64,000 bases of DNA from Isoetes taiwanensis (lineage: Eukaryota > Streptophyta > Lycopodiopsida > Isoetales > Isoetaceae). Where the stretch lies: positions 9,561,077 to 9,625,076 of the forward strand of contig JAJEKV010000039.1 in the NCBI GenBank assembly GCA_021234155.1, read 5' to 3'. The position numbers and the translations under genes were made by a program. The notes below the pieces were generated by a model. It did no database searches and was not told the DNA's origin. It was given only the letters and a program-made list of their open reading frames with translations. Each line of letters opens with the position of its first letter. Within the stretch, counting starts at the first letter, position 1. Shown here in pieces: positions 24,201-35,640 of the stretch.

Positions 24201-25490
24201 ACGTTGGATTCGATTGCAAGGAGCCGTGTAAGGGTCAAGCAAAGCACCCACACCGGTCCCGATCAAGAGTCATTTCTCCCCAAGGATCAAAGATATTCGG
24301 GGTAGGATGACAGAGGCGATTCGCAGGGGAGCCCTGAACTTGATAAATATTCGAGCTTCTTGAGGGACCGTGGTGCGAGAGAGGGTTCCGCATTTTCAAC
24401 AGAAATGATCCTGCCTGTTTGCAAGTCCATGGTGGCATTGAGGTGACCATCAGTGATGACTAACTGGTCCGTGGCCCAGTAATGGATACTCTTGGCCTGG
24501 CGGAGAAAAGGTCTGCCGACCAACATTTCATAGTCACCGGATCTTCGCCCGACTTTCCAAACTCCAAATTCCATGGGGAAGCGGAGATCTCCGATGTTGA
24601 TGTGAAGAAGAGGTGTGACGCCTTGAGGTCGCGTGATATGGCCATTCGCCAACTTGATGTCATATGGGGCACGAAAGAGTTGTGTGATGCCCATTTGTTT
24701 GCGGAGTTTATCCGTGATGAGATTGACTGCGCTACCTCCATCTATTTGAACATGGTTGACTTGGTCGATTACCCACCGTGGCATGGACCGTGGGTGTAGA
24801 GGTAGCCACGGCCCCAACTAAAACAGGTTTGGGAGTGGTAACCGGTCCTTGAGAGCGTGATGAAGTTTCAAAATGGTTGCCAAGCTTAAAGGAATTTTGA
24901 TCTTGGCTAGCTCCTCTTGGAGTTCTAGAGGCACATGAGAAAAAGGATCCGCTGGTTCCACCGGGTCTTTGGAGTGCGTGGTAGTGAAGCAAAGACTTCT
25001 TTGAGTAAGTCAACCTCCGCAGCAATATTGGGATACGCCCGAGAGCGTGGAGGTTGAGATGTGGAAGGTGTATCTTGTCTTTGTTGAGCTCGGTGGTGGC
25101 ATGAACATTTGCCAATGTGCGGCCTTCGCCGGCTTGCATGAGGTTCAAAATGCTTTGGCTTAACTTTTGGTATGACATGTGGCATGAGCTTCTCCAGTCC
25201 GGGGCAAAGTGAACCTTTTTTCGGCCTCATGAGGAATGGTGTCAACCGCAAAGGCGGGTTGGCGCGCCATTCGAATAATGGTCAAGGGACGTGATGCCTT
25301 GGTCCGGCGCGGAAACTAAACCAACCCAATTTGACTACCGGACCGGAGGATTAAGTGCCCGAAAAATTTCCTCTTGTGCTTGTTGATCCACCGAGGTTGA
25401 TTTGCCGGAGCTGGTTGATAGCGTGATTGCCGAGGCGCTTTGGTGGCTTCTTAAGAACTGGTCTCGGGCCTTGTTTGCCATTAGCAATCC
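21230..25490 (-). pseudogene. pol: pol of inner Gypsy element, many frameshifts
   Basis: Same domain order as the outer pol. Best preserved are the protease block at 24287-24817 (VQIDGGSAVNLITDKL, LVGRPFLRQAKSIHYW) and the RT block at 23270-23773 (KIRVCVDYRKLNQAT, FMDGFSGYNQI, FQDDFSAS, with a glutamine codon where the outer copy has a stop). RNase H (22500-23060) and integrase (21510-22250, with HFPSDKWGMDFVGP and YYPQGNGLA) are fragmented over several frames. The in-frame TAG between protease and RT is also present here (about 23804-23806). The element could not make a working polyprotein as written. Confidence 0.85.
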
Positions 25491-27133
25491 AGAGTTGGTA
25501 AGCCGTGAGGCGGACCGATGTGGTCCGATTTGTGCCGTGAAGTCGCACTCGAACTTGTGGAAGTTGAGGACACGCCGTGGTGGTATGACCCCATTCTTGA
25601 CAAAGTGATAACACCGAAGCTTTAGAAGGATCAAAAGGAGTGCGTGGGTTGGGTCCCCGTTGTTGCCCCGGTCGATAGAGTTGAGTGGGTTGCACCGAAG
25701 TGGTGGTCTGCCGATAGTGCGATTGTTGCCGAGGTGTGGTTTGCACTTGATAAACCATTTTGTTGCTTGAACGGTGTGGGATGAGTGCGCGAGTGCACTC
25801 TTCCGTGGCATGATTGCACATGTTGCATCGCTTGCAATGAGGCGGGCCATTGGTGGAGTTGCACTCATTTGCCAAATGGCCTTGGTATTTGCAAATATGG
25901 CACCGTGATCCGATGGCTACGGGTGGATTCGCGTGTGGAGGCTGAGCGGCCGCCCTGTGGAACCATGATGTGGTGGAATGAACGGGAGCTCTTGAAGAGC
26001 CACGCCTCGAGGAAACATTGACCGAAAGTGATTGACAAAGGTCGATAGCCCGCTCCAAAGTCTTGGGGACGGTGTATTCACCATGAGTCGAATAGCCGAG
26101 GAAGTCCTTGGAGAAACCGGACCAAAAACTGGCTCGCGGTGGGGTACTCCTTGAGCTTACTTAGCAGAATGTGAAGTCGATCCGCAAAATCGGAAGGCGG
26201 CACTCCGTGGGCTCTTGTTGAAGTTCATTGAGTTGCTTGAGATGAAGTTGATCATCATCCGCGGGTCCCATAATGAGACGTAAAAGCAGTTCGCATTTCG
26301 ACCCAGTCTTGTTTCCAATGGCTTTTGTTGGACATGAGCCATTGATGAGGAGAGCCACGCAGGTGGTGGAAAAGATGTGGAATTTCAGTTGAGGTTGCGC
26401 GCATGACCGTTTAGGACAGCTAGAGCCTCAAATTCTTCCATGTGGGCCTGGAGCACTTTGGTCTAAGGGTTTGCCTTCGTGTTGCCAAAGGTGGGATAAG
26501 TCCGGTTAGTCCGAAGGTAGATGTGAAAGTGCTTGGGCGGACAGAACAGATAGTGAGGATATTGAGGTTGAGGTGGATGTGGCATGGTGCCGAAGGACCC
26601 CGATGAAGGGTGACCGGGGTTGAGAAACCGGGTTGCCGGAGCATTGGTTTTGAGATCCGTAAGGTTGTAAACAGGGAAGGGGCGGGGAAATGTAGGGAAA
26701 GGATATTCACGGGTAGGCGTAAAAGAGACGCGGTGGATATCCTTGGCCACCCGGGAGATGATGGTTGTGAAGGAAGAGGGTATGGCCTGAAGAATGATGG
26801 ATGTAGGCATGTTCCCGGTATGAAAGTACGGTTGAGAAGGTTGAGCCCCGATAGGGCTCCCCGATAGTGATGAGGTGACTGAGGTTGTGAGCAATGTTTG
26901 CACGCTTGGGGCGGGGAACTGGGACGAGACAGGACACGAGGGGTTGGTGGCGCTGACTGAGCCCTAGACCGAAGATGGCCTCCCTCTATGTCATAAGCAG
27001 ATCCATACATGTCGCGAACAGTTTCAGAAGACTGACGATGGGCCCAAGCGAGAGGCCGTCGAGAAAGAAGTTCTTCCGGGCGTGAAATTTTGGACGCATT
27101 ATGGGCATGTAAGAAAGTAGGATGGAATCGCAC
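25491..27133 (-). pseudogene. gag: gag of inner element
   Basis: N-terminal region SRPEELLSRR ... VRDMYGSAYDIEGGHLRSRA (27090-26960) matches the outer gag start (VRDMYDTAYDIEGGRIRSRA). A Pro/Ser-rich segment follows, then capsid remnants (IPPLATRRQTLRP at about 26480 is a shifted-frame copy of the outer TYPTFGNTKGKSL). There are two complete CCHC knuckles (CHICKYQGHLANEC and CKRCNMCNHATEEC, about 25905-25790), and a third that has lost its first cysteines to a frameshift (about 25610). Numerous indels. Confidence 0.78.
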
Positions 27134-27147
27134 CCGCAGCGGCGATG
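27130..27147 (-). promoter_or_regulatory. Primer-binding site region of inner element
   Basis: Directly after the 5' LTR the minus strand reads CATCGCCGCTGCGGG, a degraded form of the outer PBS (TGTCGCCGCTGCCGGG). This is consistent with a tRNA-Asp-type primer. Confidence 0.5.
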
Positions 27148-27752
27148 TGTTTGGGGTCCGGGTTCGGGAACTCCGGAAGACCCTCCGTGGAGGACCCGTG
27201 GATCTAACAGGAGAGTCCGGGGGACTATGTCACGCGGGATTTGCAAGAAGAGAAGAAGAAGAAGAAAACAGAACAAATGAGAGGAAAATGATAAGCTTCC
27301 TTGATATCAATGATGAACATACATGAGCTCTCGCAATAGAGAGAAAACTGAAAGGAGACAAGACTCAAAACTCATCTAGAACTCATATGCGAAGCTCTAG
27401 TCATATATATAGTACAATGGCCTTGGGCCCAATATAGACACTCGACCGATCTCGGCGTCGACTCTCGAAGGAGGCCCGATTTGCAGGAATGTTGGCGGTG
27501 CCTCTTGAAATGCCTAGAATCACGCCGGACGCCGACACCTTTAAGGACGGGTCATCACTTGTCCGGAGCGCCTCTTGTTGACGGACGCAGCTTTGATTTG
27601 CGTGGTCGGCCGCTTGGTCTTCACTGAGCCTTTGATGGTGACCCGTGTGTTGAGCCTTTGATGGCTGACCGCGGGTCGATCGAGGATCCTTGAGCTTGAC
27701 CTGGTCTGTCGTATGCATGAATAGTCCTGTACCAGGAGGCACAGGACTAACA
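27148..27752 (-). repeat. 5' LTR of inner element
   Basis: 605 bp pair of 16600-17235. On the minus strand a TATATATA box (about 27402-27410) lies within it and is the probable Pol II promoter of the element. Confidence 0.9.
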
Positions 27753-28376
27753 GAGTGGGGGATGAAGGCGGAACTTGAGCATAGACAGGTTGATTTGATT
27801 GAGGATATGCAGAAGCATATAGAGGTGGGACTGCCTGAGACTGAGTGCAAGGGGGTGGGACTGAAAAACCCGGTGGGCCATAAAAAGTAGCATCTGGTGG
27901 GGAAGGGCCTTGAGAGCTGTCCTCATGAGGCTTGAGATCTGTGGTTTGATAAACAGGAAGAGCGTGCTGAAAAGAGGGAGAAGTTGGAATGCCATGAACA
28001 TAGGAAGGGCCAAAGGTGACATGATGGTAGCCCATTCCAGCAGGAGGAGAAGATGGTTGGGACGGCTGAGGGGTGTGACCTGAAGGGATATTTATGTAGG
28101 TGTTGTCAGGAGTCTGAAAATAATGAGGCGTGGGCTGAACAGGGGTATGTTGCAGAGACTGCGGTTGTGAGCAATGGCGACACACAGGGGGGACCCTGGT
28201 CGAGAATGAGCACGAGGGGTAGGAGGTGCCGACTGAGCACGGGAGCGGATACGACCTCCCTCAATGTCATAAGCAGTGTCATACATATCCCGAACAGCCT
28301 CGCGTCGTTGATGGCGCTCCAGTCGAGCCGCCGTTTGGCAAAGAAGTTCTTCAGGAGTGAAACCTCGAGCAGACAT
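27753..28376 (-). pseudogene. gag: gag of outer element, 5' part
   Basis: Starts at ATG 28376 (MSARGFTPEELLCQ), with VRDMYDTAYDIEGGRIRSRA. A frameshift in a G/C run near 28190 moves to CRHCSQPQSLQHTPVQP and a long Pro/Ser/Gln-rich stretch that reads up to the inner LTR at 27752. The other half of this gene is at 15574-16599. The GAGTG at 27753-27757 is the second target-site copy. Confidence 0.85.
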
Positions 28377-28400
28377 GATGGAAAGAAAAGAAAGATCAGA

Positions 28401-28416
28401 CCCGGCAGCGGCGACA
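28401..28416 (-). promoter_or_regulatory. Primer-binding site of outer element (tRNA-Asp-like)
   Basis: One base after the 5' LTR the minus strand reads TGTCGCCGCTGCCGGG. It matches the PBS used by Athila-group elements with tRNA-Asp (TGGCGCCGTTGCCGGG) at 14 of 16 positions; that reference sequence is from memory of the family. Confidence 0.6.
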
Positions 28417-28417
28417 G

Positions 28418-28994
28418 TGCTTGGGGTCTGGATTCGGGAACTCCTGCAAGACAGCCCTCTGTGAGGACCCTTGGATCTAACAGGAGAATCCGGGAACTAT
28501 GTCACGCGGGATTTGCAAGAAAGAACAAGAAAAAGAGAAAAGAGAACAACAAGAACAATAAGATCACAATAATAAGCTTCCTTGATGTCAATGAAGATAC
28601 ATGAGCTCTCGCAATCGAGAGAAAACTGAAATGAGACAAGACTCAAAACTCATCTAAAAAACTCATGTGCTAGCTCTACTCATATATATAGTACAATGGC
28701 CTTTGGCCCAATATAGACACTCTGACTGATTTCGGTGCCGACTCCTGGAAGGAGGCCTGATTTGCAGGAATGCTGGCGGTGCCTCTTGAAAAGCCTGAAA
28801 TCACGCTGACGCTGACGCGGGCGGTGACGGGCCGTCACTTGTCTGAACGCCGCCTCTTGTTGACGCCAGGCGTGGTCTGCTTGGTCTTCTGCTGAGCCTT
28901 TGACGACTGACCCGCGCCTGATTGTGGATCCTTGGCCTTGACCTGGTCCGTCATATGCATGAATAGTCATGTACCAGGAGGCACAGGACTAACA
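28418..28994 (-). repeat. 5' LTR of outer element
   Basis: 577 bp, TGCTTGGGG...GACTAACA on the plus strand. A minus-strand TATATATA box at about 28682-28690 is the likely promoter. Differs from 6719-7312 mainly in clustered indels in the GC-rich half. Confidence 0.9.
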
Positions 28995-29400
28995 ACACAT
29001 AAATTCCATGTTGGGGGCGGGACCCGCAATGCTACATGCGCATTCATCTACCCATGAAAAACCGCATATCCATTGCCTCTATCCGTATAGGTGCACATCA
29101 TCTTCGGACTGAGACGGGGAGATGGATTGGGGAGCCGCATCAGGAGAGGCTTTGCCAACGCTATCAGGTTGGAGCTGTGGAAGACGAATGCCACTCTTCA
29201 GAGTTGTCCGGCATATGAGGACATTTGGATACGCTATGCTGAGCTGATCCGCCCTGGTCAGCCCCTGCATGAGATGTTGAGCACGAGCTCAGTATAAAGG
29301 TTGGGATCATACCTTCAAGAGATCATGGATTGCCGAGATCAGCTCGGCCCTCAGGCACTTACCTGATACATGTACATAAGTATCTCTCCCATGATATATA
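28995..29400 (+). mobile_element. LINE ORF2 remnant, 3' part (beyond the Gypsy insertion)
   Basis: Resumes the LINE cut at 6718. Plus-strand frames give IRIGAHHLRTETGRW and EERLCQ-like GAVEDECH (29085-29200), then, after a frameshift, LQSCPAYEDIWIRYAELI (29190-29250). This is the C-terminal zinc-binding region seen after RT in jockey/RTE-like LINEs (GAVEDE...H...CPAY). ORF coding ends near 29390 and an AT-rich tail follows. Confidence 0.78.
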
Positions 29401-32400
29401 TATTTGTATTCGTATTTGTCTAGTTTGACAGCAAACCTATTCATGTCACAGTTTTTCCCTCCAAATAACCCTTCGAGGCGGGAAGGGGGGTTTTTTAACC
29501 CGGACAGTAATACGCTTGCGGCGCCTCCTGTTTGGGTCCCATAGGCCAATTGGTCTCCGTGGATGATAAAAACTTTATTCTATTCTACCCCCAGTTAGGC
29601 TTAGAATAGTTTCGATTCTTTGATTCGAGTTGTAGTTACACTTCAATACAGATTCTATCTCTAGCCACAAATTTCGTCTTACAGAGTAATGCTGCCTTAT
29701 CTAAGAGCTCTTCCGTTCGATCTTTCTAACTGGTAAGGAATTGTTTGCTTCCAATTTTAGTTCGCTTTATATAGCCATTGATATTTTAATCACAAATCTA
29801 GTAGATCAATCCAAGTTTAGGCCAGCTTAATTCGGTTTTAACAGGCGTGCAATCAACAGGTTAGTGCCTAGTTTCTAATGAGCAGGTTACAAGTTCTAGT
29901 GCGTAGTTTCTTGCATACAAGTTTATAATTATGAGTAACCAACACCTAAGTTATGTGTCCTATGAATATCATTACTTTGAAAGACGCTTCATATTGCACT
30001 TTGATATGCTGAAATTATTATTTGATAAGATGGCATGCAGTTAAATAAATATAGCAAGGTAAAACTGAAAGATATATCAGTCATTTAAGTTACTGGTTAT
30101 TGTATGAGTCATTCAAGGTGCAGTCACAGAAACCTGCCATGCATTTGCTAAAACGTGTTACAACAGTAAACAAACTCGACAATAAATTGCTTGCTAGATT
30201 GGGCACACATTTCTCGTATCCTATGTTTCCATTAATTCATAAAATCACGTATTTAATCACGTTGGAGGTCATGCCATTTAATTCGTTCAATATCTCCTTA
30301 TCTTTAAGTCATTAATTTAACGTAGTTGGATCACAACTTTTGAGTTTCCATAAACTCATTATCTTCCTTTGGCCAATGGCAAGGACCAAGCCATCAGACT
30401 AGGTGCTTCTTTGAGGTAAATTGACAGGGTCATTCATTGTTAGTCAATACCCATGCTTTCCAACCTTTCATTTACTCTTTAATAGCTAGTTACAACTTCA
30501 AGTCTTCTTCAATAATTATTCCCTCAATCCCATCTCAAAAAACCTTTGCTATGCACAAGGCCATTGCCTAGATAATCCCTTTCACGTCATATCTTCTACA
30601 TATTTTATTGTTTTAACCCCTTTAGCTACGTTAACAATTCTAATTAATTTTTTCTTTATAAAACAGGTTCACCACAATCGTGGTCATGTACTATTGCAGA
30701 TAGTGGCAATCCTAGGAGAACATATTGTCTTCAGCATGCACTTGAATTTCTATGATGCTTTTCCAGAGCCATATTGAGCCCTGAGGAATTGATTCTGGCC
30801 TGCTCAAGCCGTTTCTAAGAAATCACGATGATCCAGATGATTTCTTCACCTAGCTTTTCACATGCAACCCATCCTCAGCTTGGCTCAATTCTAGCCCTTC
30901 TAACCTAAATTCGACCTGATTAGGGTCATTTCTAAGCCCTTCTATTGTTCTCTAAGCTATTCCTTCTCAATTCTAAGCATGATTCTGGCCCTCTCTATAG
31001 CCTTTGGATGATTTAAACCCCAGCCCAGCCTAGCTCCAGCTTCTGCCATACTCTTGAGGAGTATCCATTCCATCTCTTGGTTCCTTTTTTAACCATAATC
31101 TCCTAAAATATATTGCATCAATCTACTCCCTATAAGAAAAACTGTTCTTTAGGATCGTTCCTACATGGCTAATATGTTCTAATGCATACATACAGGTGTT
31201 TTCAAGATCTGTACCTGTGATCCACTGTAATTTGCAATCAAGATCAGCTGCCACTTGATACTTGCATGGCTTAATGTACAGATTGTAGCTCTTCTTAATG
31301 CATCTAGGCTTTACTACCTATATTTGCATCCAAATCCAGTGTATTCAGTAAGATAGAACGGATTTAATCCTTATAAATTTCACAATCAATTCATGTATTC
31401 TCGTTAATCACAAAATAATTAGTACTAATCCACAGAGCCACAAAACATCCCCTGGTGTAATCTCGAAATCACCCACCTGAGAATTCTTTTAAGTATGGAC
31501 CCCTTGTAAATGCTTGTACCTCAAAGACCGACTTCTAGATCCAAGAACCAATCTGTGGAAGAAGATACATATGCAGTCAATTCTGGCCGATCATCACTAT
31601 TTCTGTCATAACTCCACCATACAGATGAATATTGGTCTGATCAAACTCAATTCAGAAAGCTGATTCAAAAATTTTTCTATTAAAGTAAATGTTACGTGAA
31701 TTGGATCTCGGGTCGCCAAGATATGATGCTCAAAGCAGGTTTGGCGAATGGTTTTCTGAGGTATGTGAAATTGATGACATAGTATTTTGAATCTTGGTTG
31801 ATTTTTTTCTTATGCAAGGCAGATAAGCTAGAGTAATGGACTTCATCAAGGAGTTAACCTTGATTGAGAGTTGTCAAAGTGTGCATAGCATGGAAGTGAA
31901 CCTTGAATGAGATTGAGGTATTGTGTGACACTTTGATTACTATTTTCTATAGTCATCATATGCTCTTGTGGTAGACTCTACTGGCAAAATTACTTGGAGT
32001 AAGCAGTGCACGATGTATAATGCAATGTTATTGAGGTAGGGTTTAGTTTATTATATTTAGAGGTGAATAAGAAGTTTGTTGAGTTGATGTTAGATGGTTT
32101 CTTTCAAAGCTAGGATCGAAAAAACAAAGTGACATCAATATATTAGCATATTGTAACACATATAACAATAGATTGTTAAGTTGATGGCATTTGAGATATA
32201 GTTGGATAAGGTCACAACAAGATGGTGTCAGACAAGTTCTTGATTGAGGTTAGTACGTTTGAATATCATTGGATAACAAAAGATTGAAGATTTGGGAGTC
32301 GTGTACAAATACCAAATGTGAGACATCGGAAGAAATGTCACGATTCTTACCATGACCCTACCTGAGGTCTGGAAATAATGTGATTCATCTTGTATGGAAG

Positions 32401-32574
32401 TTACCGAAGATTATGGCTAGAGTAGTATGTGATGGCCTTGAAAGAGTTCCTGGAGCATAAGAAAATACTTAATCGAACAAACTAATCAGGATATGTACAC
32501 GTGTATAGAGAATGATATCAGCCTAATTGAAGAATTGATGAAGCAGGAACGTACAATGTTATTTATTTTAGATA
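29401..32574. other. AT-rich intergenic DNA, no gene seen
   Basis: Probably begins with the LINE 3' tail (to about 29580: a G-run, then ATGATAAAAAC). The remainder has no ORF of note and no recognised repeat. 30780-31050 is rich in 'ttctaagc/ctagccc' phrases without clear periodicity. Confidence 0.4.
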
Positions 32575-32577
32575 TAA

Positions 32578-32964
32578 GGGTGAGATTCCATTACGGTGAG
32601 CATTCTTTAATGACGTGGCATTAAAGTTCCTTAATTTAAGTAGCAATTTCTACGGGGTGATTCCACATATGAAACATAAAAAATCCACGTAGGACACATT
32701 AAAGGATCAAGAAAGAAAAATAGAACAAAAAAACAAAATAGAGATCCACGTGGCAATATTTGAGCAAGGGACACATATATTATTTTTAGGGCCAGCCAAT
32801 ATTGGCTGTCCTTTAAAAAAAACTCATGGCAACGCCACATAAGTATTTTTAATTAACTTCCACTTAAGTGGAATAAATCACAACAACGATTTTTTGACAT
32901 GGCAAAATTATATTGGGCAATTAATTAAAATTAAACATTTTAAAGTCCTAGTTGAATCTCACCC
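32578..32964. mobile_element. Tourist-type (PIF/Harbinger) MITE candidate
   Basis: 387-bp AT-rich segment with 11-bp perfect terminal inverted repeats GGGTGAGATTC ... GAATCTCACCC, flanked on both sides by TAA (32575-32577 and 32965-32967), the usual target duplication of PIF/Harbinger elements. No coding capacity. Inside, two 'gatccacgtgg/gg-cac' phrases recur. Confidence 0.65.
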
Positions 32965-32967
32965 TAA

Positions 32968-35212
32968 TAACTAGAGCAGTAACACAGGTAATGGTGATAA
33001 TAAGTAAATCATGGGAGGTGAACTAAATATATTTGGATGTCCCAGATAAAGATATTGACAGCGTACGAGTGTTCCTACCTTGAATCAGAAATGATGGAAC
33101 GCATCTGATTCAGTATCTTCGAATTGATTCTTATCGTTAGCCTCCTATTCTGGAGTAAGTACATTGTGCTCCAGGATCGTGCTCCTGTGGCATCTTTTTG
33201 TGCTTCTGTTATTGTCTTATCTACAAAGAGGGAAAAGAAAGTTCATGAATCACATTCTTTATTTTACCACAGTTGATAATCATGCTCTTCTGCTTAAATC
33301 ATGTATAACCAAAGCTTTTATATTTGTATATGAAACTAAAATGAACCAGACCATCTTACCTCCTACTGACTGCCCCGCTCTGCAACAGGCTGCAGAAATC
33401 TACCATTTGTGAGATCTTATGTATCCTGTGAGATCCTGTGAGAAACTTTTAAGCCTTTAGGAGATCCTATGTATCCAAATACAGCTTAAATCGGTACTTC
33501 TAGTATCATCAACTACTGCACAAACCAGAGCCTACAACAATCCGGATTCAAAGCTTGGAGGCTTAACAGGATTAACATTCAAGAAAAATAGAAGCACTAC
33601 TACTTGGGTTTTTAAGGGAAGCCCACAAAGAGCCTCCAAAATCATTCAAATATCATGAACGGTGCTACAACAAGCTCGGTGCTCTAATTCTGCTACGAAA
33701 AATTTGCTTCCAAATCTCTATTTCCTGCAACAAAATCAGCCCACATTCAGGAGACTAAACTCAGGTATCGATTCCCTGCAACAAAATCGGCCATCTTCAG
33801 ACCACCTAACTCAGATGCCACGAAAATACCTGATTCGAACCCTAATTTGGCCTAAATCGAATTTTGGATAATGGTGATAACAGGGTAGGTTATCACCCAT
33901 GAATGTAAGTAATTTTGGGCATGACGTAAAAATACTATCTATCTATCTATCTATCTTTTAACTTATATGTTCAAAAAATCAAACATGGGCTAATCCCTTT
34001 TTACAATGCCCGTAAAGGAATCATGACTTGGGCGATTTCCCCTTTTCACATGATAAAAAAGAATTTTACATGGGCGATTGTATCTCTAAAAAATGCGAAA
34101 TTGATCCTACTAATCTGTCAAATCTTGATTAAAAAATTTAAAATAAAATAGCCCGTTTGCGATTAATCGTCCTTAATTTTTACCCTGGTATGAGACATGT
34201 AAATTTTGTACTTTTTATCTGATTAATAAACTTGTTGGCTTTCATCCTTCAAAAAAAAATATATATACAAGTTTTTGTACTATCAATGGGTCTATGAACT
34301 ATGGTTTACGAAATCTGGGAACAAAATCCAAGCTTAAGAGTGCAGGAATGGTAGCATGCGTCCAGTCCAAAGTCATGAAGTTTTAAGCTAAACCCTTTGC
34401 TTGATGGCCATTCAATCGAGCTCATCGCTGTTTATTAGAATGGAGACTTGCAATTAGATTTCATCTGATCACTCTACAATAACGAAGCAAACTTTGTCTA
34501 CAATCCTATTGGGTACAGCTTTATTCGACGAGCATCCATGCCTGGTGATGTGTGTCCCCACTTTTTTCAGCATGTAGGGTGTCTTTGGCTCAGCGAAATT
34601 AAATTGCATCTCCTCTAACAATGAGCATAGATATTTGGTAAACAGTCTATGTGCATCCACACACGTCATTGATAAACAAACTCTGATAAATATTTTGTTC
34701 CCTGCTTATCAACTTCATTTATTTTCTTATTCTTGATGCGTATCCAGTTTTATTCGAGGCAAATTCAACAATCGTATCAAATGTACAAACAAAAAGCTTG
34801 TCCTTGACTCCTGGGTGAATTAGTTTCGGCTTTCTCAGGAACACTCGATGATAGATATTTCTGTATAGTTATACAGTATTTGTAGTTGAAAGGTGCATTT
34901 TGTACTATAAATGTGTCCATGAACTATAGTTTACGAACATCTGGGAATAAAATCCTATACCTATATTGACATGCGTTGTAAGGCCCCCAAATTATCACGC
35001 CTTACAATTTTGACAATGCTCTAATCCTTTGCTTTATGATTACTCTACCACTGGGTCTTCTCAACCAATTCCCTTCGCCATTATGCTTTTGATACCTCAA
35101 GCTCTTCCATATACCGACAATTCAATCCTCCCATCATCTACCATGTCATGTTCATCCTAAGATGGTGGTCCCATTATACATGCTCTTAATACACTCTTAG
35201 CCCCAATGAACC
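32968..35212. other. Intergenic DNA with small repeats
   Basis: No gene seen. Contains a hairpin (GGTGATAAC at 33873-33881 with GTTATCACC at 33889-33897), a (CTAT)n microsatellite at about 33935-33956, and a 58-bp dispersed direct repeat at 34272-34329 and 34897-34955 (TTTTGTACTAT...AAAATCC, about 85% alike by eye). Confidence 0.5.
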
Positions 35213-35319
35213 GTGGCCGTAACTATAACGGTCCTAAGGTAACGAAATTCTTTGCCGGGCCGCACAAAGGGCGTTACAATCTGGGCACTATCTCGGAGAG
35301 AGTCTCGATGAAATAAACA
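35213..35319 (+). pseudogene. Organellar 23S/26S rRNA fragment in nuclear DNA
   Basis: Contains the near-universal large-subunit rRNA sequence GCCGTAACTATAACGGTCC followed by TAAGGTAACGAAATTC. Further along come GCACAAAGGGCGTTACAA and ATCTGGGCACTATCTCGGAG in the order found in plastid 23S and plant mitochondrial 26S rRNA. About nine bases are missing after CCGGG, and scattered substitutions show decay. It spans the peptidyl-transferase-proximal region only, so it is an inserted scrap (NUPT or NUMT). Plastid versus mitochondrial origin cannot be told from this length. Confidence 0.85.
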
Positions 35320-35417
35320 TACCAAAAGACACAATCCACGTATGTACATAATGTGCTAGAATCATAGAACATGAATACAAAAAATTGATATGTTTGGCCC
35401 AGTTTGAGCATTTCACA

Positions 35418-35640
35418 TTGTACATTTTGAATCTCCTGCCAATATTCGTTAGGAGACTTTGAGAATGGATGTCCGGGCTTCTTTCCTCCATTTAAATGCA
35501 TCTATTTGAACCTGCCGATTTCTAGCTTCGTCGATCAAATCAATTGCTTTATCAGGGAGTTGTCTATCAGGAATATACCTTGCAGACAAGTACACAGCTG
35601 CATACAACTTCTCTTGGTGGTCCTACATTTATGATGGTCC
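35418..35640 (-). pseudogene. ClpD/ERD1-like Clp ATPase gene fragment
   Basis: Minus-strand translation gives [19 protein letters not shown], continuing into DLIDEA. This is the first-AAA-module signature of Hsp100/Clp ATPases. Then, after a one-base frameshift, comes [15 protein letters not shown], which is characteristic of the ClpD (ERD1) middle region of plastid Clp chaperones. Upstream, HHKCR (35630-35618) fits the preceding Clp segment with another frame change. The match ends near 35418, perhaps at an exon border (GTACAATGT). Only one exon-sized piece is present. It lies ~100 bp from the rRNA scrap. Confidence 0.72.

Larger units (their letters stand above)
16600..27752 (-). mobile_element. 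Inner Ty3/Gypsy LTR retrotransposon, nested in gag of the outer one
   Basis: Complete 11,153-bp element with LTRs 16600-17235 and 27148-27752, a perfect 5-bp target duplication, the same PPT as the outer element and the same gene order, including the post-integrase coiled-coil ORF and antisense unit. It is a relative of the outer element but a different subfamily: the LTR AT-rich block has shared and private differences. Its coding regions carry many more frameshifts than the older outer element. Well-kept blocks (RT 23270-23773, protease 24287-24817) alternate with blocks dense in small indels. Confidence 0.93.
6719..28994 (-). mobile_element. Outer Ty3/Gypsy LTR retrotransposon (Athila/Tat-like), interrupted by inner element
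   Basis: LTRs at 6719-7312 and 28418-28994 are each other's best match: their AT-rich half is nearly identical and distinct from the inner pair. Coding order on the minus strand is gag (28376 to 27753, resuming at 16599), protease, RT, RNase H, integrase (to 11230), then an extra 3.9-kb segment before the 3' LTR. Removing the inner insertion and one target copy leaves about 11.1 kb. The integrase C terminus (GDLVLLYDSRYKNFPGKL, RWLGPY) and a tRNA-Asp-like PBS are typical of the non-chromovirus Athila/Tat group (family knowledge). Only three in-frame stops interrupt pol, so the coding region is otherwise well preserved. Assignment to Athila rather than Tat is uncertain; only one RNase H domain is seen. 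Confidence 0.9.

Noticed and set aside
35274-35501. 75-codon minus-strand ORF as a complete gene
   Set aside because: Part of it is the shifted-frame ClpD-like fragment ([11 protein letters not shown]) and the rest runs into unrelated sequence and the rRNA scrap.
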